A stretch of 64,000 nt of DNA from Begonia masoniana (lineage: Eukaryota; Streptophyta; Magnoliopsida; Cucurbitales; Begoniaceae): NCBI GenBank assembly GCA_022432975.1, contig CM039512.1:45038309-45102308 (forward strand), in the 5' to 3' direction. Shown piece after piece: positions 57,538-64,000 of the stretch (position 1 is its first letter; the number at the start of each line of letters is the position of its first letter). A program made the translations under genes and the position numbers. The notes under the pieces are model-generated. The model worked only from the letters and a program-made list of their open reading frames with translations, did not search any database and had not been told where the DNA came from.

Positions 57538-58166
57538 TATTGAGAAAAATAACAACGAAATCTGACGGGAACTCCACTTAAATAAGCGGTACGAGAAACG
57601 ATAGCAGATGCGATCCGAAAAATACCAGAAATATTTTTCCACTGCCGTAAAATAATAACGGCCAAGAAGTAAGAAAAATAAGAGCCAAAATGAACACCGA
57701 GAATTTTACGTAGAAATCCAAATCGGGAAAAAACCACGGGGACCGAGTCCAAAAAGATCTCACCATGAAAAATAGGATTTACAATATTTTTCTAGATATC
57801 GAATGTTCTAGAAAATATTCACTAAGAGAAATCACCACTCTTAGAATTGTCACTGTGCACAAAAGCACTACACCTATTTTTCTCTCACACCTTTCTTTTC
57901 TCTCCTTCTAAAAATCATCACTCTTTTTCTCTCTCCCTCTTCTCAGAAAAGAACTCTTCTTTGTTGGTTCTTCTTTTACTTTCGGATGCCTTGATTGTAT
58001 GAGAACTTCCTTATTTATAGGGAAGGTTTGTCATAAAATGACAAACCCATCTGAAGAAGAAAATGCGAAGTTTTCTTCTTCGCATTCCCTTTTTGCAGCA
58101 AATGGATACCTTAATGTCTCCATTTTTCTTCACGTGGGTCCCTTATCATTAAGGAGAGACCCCACA
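57538..58166 (-). mobile_element. 5' LTR of copia element G
   Basis: It matches 50691-51338. It lacks about 20 bp near 58086 and its inner end reads TATTGAG where the partner has TGTTGGG. Confidence 0.93.
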
Positions 58167-58171
58167 TAGAC

Positions 58172-58697
58172 AATCATGTTTAATGCCATAGAATCCTTAC
58201 AAACTAGAATAACATTTCATTTATCAATAAATATAATCATAAGCTACCTGAGATATGATGACTAGTGAAATTGGACGAAATTATGTCATTTTTTGAAGTT
58301 GTCATGGTGTAAGGTGTGGATAAGTTGAAGATCAACCTCCTCTGGCCCGACTTTGAATCAGACCTGAACCTTAGGTGACCAACTTGCAATTTTTATCCGA
58401 AAAAGTGACGGGTGTCACGACGACATGAGAAATTAGAGCCACATTGCTATCGAATATATAAGACTGTTAAATTATTATAACTATTGTCATAGAAAAACCC
58501 TAAGAATATGATCTCTAAAAGCCTCAACTAGGTAAGAATGATAATGTTGTAGGAAATGACTGCCCAAAAATTCATTTTTTTCTCAACTGTGATTCTTCAT
58601 CCATGTGGAGTCTATATGTATCATTTTGAACAGATTCTCTCTCTAACTCTTTCTCTCTCTCTAGCACCATCTTTGTATTATCCTATAACACTATTAG
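58172..58697 (-). other. 3' flank of SEC61A
   Basis: Presumed 3' UTR and spacer. It has a CT microsatellite at about 58634-58664. No other gene seen. Confidence 0.6.
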
Positions 58698-60886
58698 TTA
58701 GAACCCAAAAAAGCCAAGTTCAGTGGCTTTCTCCTTCTCAAATGTTTCGAAATACTGATAGATGATTGTGACGGCCAACAGAATTCCAGTTCCCGATCCG
58801 ATCGCTCCCATGAAATCTGCAAGAACTGTCAATGCACCGATGCACACTCCGCCAAATGCAGCAGCCGTTGGAATATATCGATTCAGCTCCTTCTCTAGGT
58901 TTGAATCTCTATGTCCAGGCATCACCATTTGTTGCTCCTGCATGATTATTAAGCAATAAAATTTCACATTTTCTATGAAATCCTAACATGCAAGTTAGAT
59001 GGATGCTTTGTTTGATCATGAATTCAACAATCAGAAATTTATTTTTCAAATACCCAATTTCAGTATTTCTTCTCTATTCGTGTATACGCCTCCCACGCTC
59101 GTGCGTGCAAAATTTTCTGAGATTATCGATTTGGAGTGAGGGAAAGATTGAACAAAAAGTACGAAAAAGATTATCGTATACCTTGAGCTGTTTGGCCACG
59201 TCCTTCGCAGAAGAGCCAGAAACTTCAATCCAGGTTTTTGAGAAAAGCGCACAGGCCGTCAGCATGAACACCAGATAGAACAACGCATGGAACGGATTGG
59301 CAGCCATGTCCGCTAAGCTGCAAAGAACGACAATTACGTCAAGATAGAAACACAAAATTCGAGAGCATATAACATAGATCCGAAAGTGTAACATTTGGCA
59401 GAGAAGACTATTCGAAAACAAAAAAAATCAACGCTTCATCACCTCGCAGGTGCAGTGACGTAGTATGCGAGGCCGCCCACGGGAATAAACTGCCCGCCGG
59501 AATATTCCGACTCCCTCCATTTTCCCAATAGATTAACGAGAAAGTTCCCGCTGTACCTTCTGTACAGCAACTGCAAAGGAATAAGTCAAGCTGATTCAGT
59601 CAGTAATGTTATTCATTTCAACACTTTTAGTTTTGAAACTCATAAATAACAAGAACCTGAGAGATGAAATAGAGATTGGTGACAAGAGCAGATTGAAGAA
59701 TAATCGGCATGTTGGAGGTGTAAAACAGTTTGATCGGATACGAGCCCTGTTGCCCACGTGTGTTCTTTGATCTCACTGGCAAAACAACACGAAAACCTTG
59801 GAAATAGATGACGATGAGGAAGATCAAGACGGTCGCGAGTAAATTAGTAACATTCGGAAGATTCTGCCGGTTGAAAGCTTCTCGAAGAGCTCGAACTTTG
59901 TCGGTTCTAGTTATCAATAGATGGAACAAAGCAATAACAGCACCTTCAAATTCAGCTCCCCTGCCGCTATTAATAGTTGTCGGGCTAAACGCTTTCCAAA
60001 TTATGTTTTCACTGCACCGGAAAATCCAGAAGTTAAGCCGCCATATTATACGAGATTAGGTAACTTTATTAAACCAAAATAAAACCAAATTGAAGGATAC
60101 CAAATATTAGTGGCTATGAAGAGGGAAATTCCAGAACCCAGACCGTATCCTTTCTGGAGAAGTTCATCTAAGCATATCACGATGATTCCGGCGAAGCAAA
60201 GTTGTATGATTATAAGAATGGCATTACCGACACCAAGCTGACCAACACTTCCATACATGCCGGACATGACATAAGCCACAGCTTCCCCAATAGCAATCAG
60301 AATTCCGAGCAATTTCTGTGCACCATTCCTGGAAATAATCGAAAAAACACAGCAAAAGATAAACATTGAGTTCAAAATACAAATCTAAGACTGAAAGAAA
60401 AAACCAAAAACGATCAAGAATCCCTCACTTTAAAACGAGTTCAATAGAAAAATACATTCACTTTCGCGCATTTTTCTTTACATTATCTTTACAATATCAT
60501 ATAATGTATGTTTCAAATACGAGTAAGATTAACGATACTAACAAAAGTGCACGATCCTCTCGGACGCTGTTGTCCACTTCGATAATTTTGGAGCCAGCTA
60601 GGAGTTGCATCACCAGTCCAGATGTAACAATTGGGGTGATTCCAAGCTCCATCACAGTTCCACGGTTCGATGCCAGAATCATACGCATCCAATAAAACGG
60701 GTCAGCACCCGTTGTCGAGTGGATTCCGTAGAGGGGAAGTTGACTGCACACTAGAAATATGAAAAGAGAGAAAACTGTGTATGTAACTTTTTCTCTGAAG
60801 GGGATCTTCCTGTCGGCGCTCTGTACTTCCGGCAAGAACGGAAGGAACGGTCTGACCAGATGAAGAAGCCTAAATCCTCCTCCCAT
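58698..60886 (-). CDS. SEC61A: Protein transport protein Sec61 subunit alpha
   Basis: Six coding exons on the minus strand: 60543-60886, 60101-60328, 59657-60011, 59443-59570, 59182-59317 and 58698-58937. All have GT-AG borders and total 1431 nt (476 residues), the normal plant length. Sec61 alpha is the channel of the ER translocon, through which secretory proteins cross or enter the ER membrane, with the beta and gamma subunits and the ribosome. Visible are the conserved start [20 protein letters not shown], the [10 protein letters not shown] and [17 protein letters not shown] stretches, and [20 protein letters not shown]. Further on are [58 protein letters not shown] and [17 protein letters not shown]. 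Hydrophobic segments fit the ten membrane helices. No lesion was seen. It converges with the trehalose-phosphate synthase-like gene. Confidence 0.97.
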
Positions 60887-60915
60887 TTTTAGAAGTCAAA
60901 ACTCAATCAATCAAC

Positions 60916-61536
60916 CTGTTTACAGCCATTTCGATTCGTCAGAAACTAAACACAAATCAGATTAACAAGTAGAAACTTTGAAAGTACAGAACTTAAGCTA
61001 AAATTACAACAAAAAAAATCCAAATCAACAAATGAAAAATTAGAAACTCGGAACAAGGACGTAATCATCAAAGCTGATAAAGAGAGGTAAAGGATCTCAG
61101 CAAGTACTAATCCAAGAAAATTCATCCAAATCTTGACTGATCCTTTCCTGTCTCTGCTATCAATAAGAATTAATCCGATAAAATTCATCTTTCATTTTGA
61201 AAGCCAGAAGCTTTTCACAGAAATGAGGTTGAATTTGCATGAAAAACACATATTCCAAATAAAAGCAGCAAAAAGGCATCGTCTATCATCAGTCTAAATT
61301 CAACTCTTTCAAATCATGCCATCGAAACACAACAGATCGACCGCCAGAGAGAGAGAGTAATAACTAGAGAAAGCGAATCAGATCTGAAAAACACAATGAA
61401 TGGAAAATCGAGGGGGAAAGAAATTTCATCCAAATATTAAAAATTTCCAGTTACCCAACAAATTCTTTGGCAACCAAAATCGAAAGATTAACCCAAAAAC
61501 AAAAACCAAACTCGCAAACATAAGATCTCGACTCAC
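60916..61536 (-). other. 5' UTR intron of SEC61A
   Basis: On the minus strand the donor is CCACT|GTGAGT (61536) and the acceptor AAACAG (60916), with a 29-nt exon piece before the ATG. Confidence 0.65.
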
Positions 61537-61718
61537 AGTGGACGGAAGCTTGGTACCAATCAAGAAATAACAGTGAAAAAGCTTCAGTCTGAGCGCAAAA
61601 TGAAAAAAAGAAAAGATCTGAATTTGGGTAGACGAGGGAGAGAAATCCGTCATAAAAAGATTTTGTTTTATCCTTTCCAGTCTAGTCATACAAAATTAAA
61701 GGGTCAATGAAGAATAAA

Positions 61719-61730
61719 AAAATATAAATT
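61719..61730 (-). promoter_or_regulatory. Possible TATA box of SEC61A
   Basis: The minus strand reads AATTTATATTTT about 190 bp upstream of the leader-intron donor. It is one of several AT-rich words, so only plausible. Confidence 0.35.
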
Positions 61731-61780
61731 GTCAAATTGGGTCAGCCAGTAATTTCAGGGAATATTCAAATATAAAGAAC

Positions 61781-61877
61781 AAAACAAAGCAAAAGTCCAA
61801 GAAGAGGTGCTTGGATTGGATGGATGAATAAAACAAAGCAAGAATCCAAGAAGAGGTGCTTGGATTGGATGGATGAT
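61781..61877 (+). repeat. Two-copy direct repeat of 49 bp
   Basis: AAAACAAAGCAA, then CCAAGAAGAGGTGCTTGGAT and GGATGGATGA, occur at 61781 and again at 61830. Confidence 0.92.
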
Positions 61878-62355
61878 CAACAAATGCAACATATTTGTTT
61901 GACTTTATCCTATATATTATTATTTACGACTGTGCATCCCCGTTTATGTACATTTCAAAGCAAAATGCATTTTAGAGGCCTAAAATGCATCATCATACGT
62001 ACATATGTTACCTATCTAAATATCAATGATGTGAACCGAGGAGCGATAAATCTCAAAGTCAAGAACCATGATCTATTAGAAGATAAAGGAGGTCCAACGA
62101 ACAAATCTTCACATGGTTTAGTCGCGGAAACCCGAGAAAAAGAGTCATCATAACAAAAGCAAAAGGCTATAAAAATAAATAGCTTTGTAGCATGGAAGTG
62201 GGCCCCACGAAATTGGCAAAAGAAGACCCATAAGGCACGGAATTGGGCTCCACAAATACCAATGAATTGGAGAGAGAAGGGTAAAGATCCACACAAACTA
62301 CAAAGAGATAAAGATTCACGTGGGTTGGAAAGAGATAAAGATCCACATATCTTGG
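61878..62355. other. Intergenic DNA left of the 600-bp array
   Basis: No gene seen. Bases 62045-62130 resemble a degenerate copy of part of the 600-bp unit (AAGAACCATGATC, GAAGATAAAGGAGGTCCAA), and AAAGAGATAAAGATYCAC recurs two or three times at 62278-62350. Confidence 0.5.
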
Positions 62356-64000
62356 TTTATGATGTGATTCAAGTTGAGACCAAATCAAAGCCCAAGAACA
62401 ATGATCCAATTGAAGATACGGTAGGCCCAATGACAAGAGCAAGAAGCCCAAAATTATTGGAAGATCTTTTGGAGCAGGGGAGGCCAAAGATGCATGAAGA
62501 TTTACATGTGCCATGCACATGCACATGCAAGAATTAAAAAGTCACATGAAAAGCACATGCAAATCCAAACAAATCACGTATAAGAGATTTTATCCGACAG
62601 AATCTACTCAAATCAATTCAAATCATATTCAAATGTAGTTTAAACGTGAGATGATATCTTATCATGCAAAGGATCATTATCTCACGATTTTATTAGTTAT
62701 TTTATTTTTATTTTCGTTTTTTTTTATTATTTAATTTAATTTTCATGTGTAGCCTATTTAATGGCAAAACACTTTTGATTTAGGAGAACAAGTTTGAATT
62801 AAAAAAAGGTGTGTTTTTTTTAGAGAGGATTTCTCTTTGGTTCTTTGCGAAGAACAACGATCTTCTTCAAGTCACGCTTGAAGAATCTCGCTTCATAGCT
62901 TTAGTTCTTACCAACGAGTTTGGTCTGGGTCAAGCTCCTGTTTTGATAGCTTTTGTTTATGATGTGATTCAAGTTGAGACCAAATCAAAGCCCAAGAACA
63001 ATGATCCAATTGAAGATACGGTAGGCCCAATGACAAGAGCAAGAAGCCCAAAATTATTGGAAGATCTTTTGGAGCAGGGAGGCCAAAGATGCATGAAGAT
63101 TTACATGTGCCATGCACATGCACATGCAAGAATTAAAAAGTCACATGAGAAGCACATGCAAATCCAAACAAATCACGTATAAGAGATTTTATCCGACAGA
63201 ATCTACTCAAATCAATTCAAATCATATTCAAATGTAGTTTAAACGTGAGATGATATCTTATCATGCAAAGGATCATTATCTCACGATTTTATTAGTTATT
63301 TTATTTTTATTTTCGTTTTTTTTTTATTATTTAATTTAATTTTCATGTGTAGCCTATTTAATGGCAAAACACTTTTGATTTAGGAGAACGAGTTTGAATT
63401 AAAAAAAGGTGTGTTTTTTTTAGAGAGGATTTCTCTTTGGTTCTTTGCGAAGAACAACGATCTTCTTCAAGTCACGCTTGAAGAATCTCGCTTCATAGCT
63501 TTAGTTCTTACCAACGAGTTTGGTCTGGGTCAAGCTCCTGTTTTGATAGCTTTTGTTTATGATGTGATTCAAGTTGAGACCAAATCAAAGCCCAAGAACA
63601 ATGATCCAATTGAAGATACGGTAGGCCCAATGACAAGAGCAAGAAGCCCAAAATTATTGGAAGATCTTTTGGAGCAGGGAGGCCAAAGATGCATGAAGAT
63701 TTACATGTGCCATGCACATGCACATGCAAGAATTAAAAAGTCACATGAAAAGCACATGCAAATCCAAACAAATCACGTATAAGAGATTTTATCCGACAGA
63801 ATCTACTCAAATCAATTCAAATCATATTCAAACGTAGTTTAAACGTGAGATGATATCTTATCATGCAAATGATCATTATCTCACGATTTTATTAGTTATT
63901 TTATTTTTATTTTCGTTTTTTTTTTATTATTTAATTTAATTTTCATGTGTAGCCTATTTAATGGCAAAACACTTTTGATTTAGGAGAACGAGTTTGAATT
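62356..64000 (+). repeat. 600-bp tandem repeat, 2.7 copies to the window edge
   Basis: Units begin TTTATGATGTGATTCAAGTT at 62356, 62956 and 63556, so the period is exactly 600 bp with few differences. Each unit contains VGPMTRARSPKLLEDLLEQ, like the C-terminal end of gypsy polyproteins, then AT-rich U3-like DNA with a CCTATTTAATGGC TATA-like site and a CT-rich transcribed-like part. It looks like a tandem of a retroelement 3' end plus LTR. A 123-codon ORF repeats identically in units and is not credited as a gene. Confidence 0.9.

Larger units (their letters stand above)
50691..58166 (-). mobile_element. Ty1/copia element G, interrupted by a Cassandra TRIM
   Basis: Minus-strand element flanked by TAGAC (50686-50690 and 58167-58171). 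Its LTRs are 57538-58166 (5') and 50691-51338 (3'). Without the Cassandra insertion and its duplication it is about 5.2 kb, normal for copia. Gag, protease, integrase, reverse transcriptase and RNase H appear in copia order but with frameshifts. It lies between two convergent genes. The Tork/TNT1-like group is my best guess. Confidence 0.93.

Noticed and set aside
62811..63182. A 123-codon ORF repeated identically at 63411-63782
   Set aside because: Identity comes from the 600-bp repeat. The reading joins LTR-like DNA to a polyprotein tail and looks accidental.

Overview
The window is nuclear DNA of a flowering plant, most likely a eudicot. It carries two intron-containing housekeeping-type genes, a class II trehalose-phosphate synthase-like gene and the Sec61 alpha translocon gene. 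The rest is mostly plant-type transposable elements: Ty3/gypsy chromoviruses of Tekay/Del type, Ty1/copia, a Cassandra TRIM and a hAT. There are no prokaryotic features.

Left block (1-43606). The left edge holds the 5' part of a minus-strand Ty1/copia element. Positions 2503-43606 are a nest of Ty3/gypsy elements. Element A (minus strand, about 5109-43606) is split by a solo LTR F (7308-11011, flanked by ATATG) and by element B (plus strand, 14064-40251, flanked by GCGTA). B's 3' LTR is split by element C (minus strand, 22479-39689, flanked by GGTGG). C lacks pol and contains solo LTR D (flanked by CGATC). Part of C, including D, is tandemly duplicated, so D occurs twice (26045-28441 and 32478-34870). 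The gag-pol frames of A and B both carry frameshifts and stops. The LTRs contain minisatellites of 13, 22, 38 and 44 bp and hairpin-rich tracts. They also share a layout of short exon-like blocks bordered by splice-site consensus.

Gene block (43607-61740). The trehalose-phosphate synthase-like gene (plus strand, 46227-49497, three coding exons) and SEC61A (minus strand, 58698-60886, six coding exons) converge tail to tail. The first has a promoter with several ACGT-core motifs and a leader intron, but also two single-base indels that break and then restore its frame. Between the genes sits a Ty1/copia element (50691-58166, minus strand, flanked by TAGAC). Its protease region is split by a Cassandra TRIM (54300-56571, flanked by AAGAT) with 5S rRNA-like sequence in its LTRs. 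The Cassandra 3' LTR is itself split by a 1443-bp non-autonomous hAT (54922-56364, flanked by CTCCCAAC) carrying an exon copied from a plant LpxB gene.

Right edge (61741-64000). Intergenic DNA leads into a 600-bp tandem repeat that runs off the window and looks derived from the 3' end and LTR of a retroelement.

Two ideas deserve most attention. One is the shared spliced-leader-like architecture of the gypsy LTRs and of the PBS-gag interval. The other is the repeated seeding of tandem arrays inside these LTRs. Splicing, expression and family names are inferred from sequence reading only.
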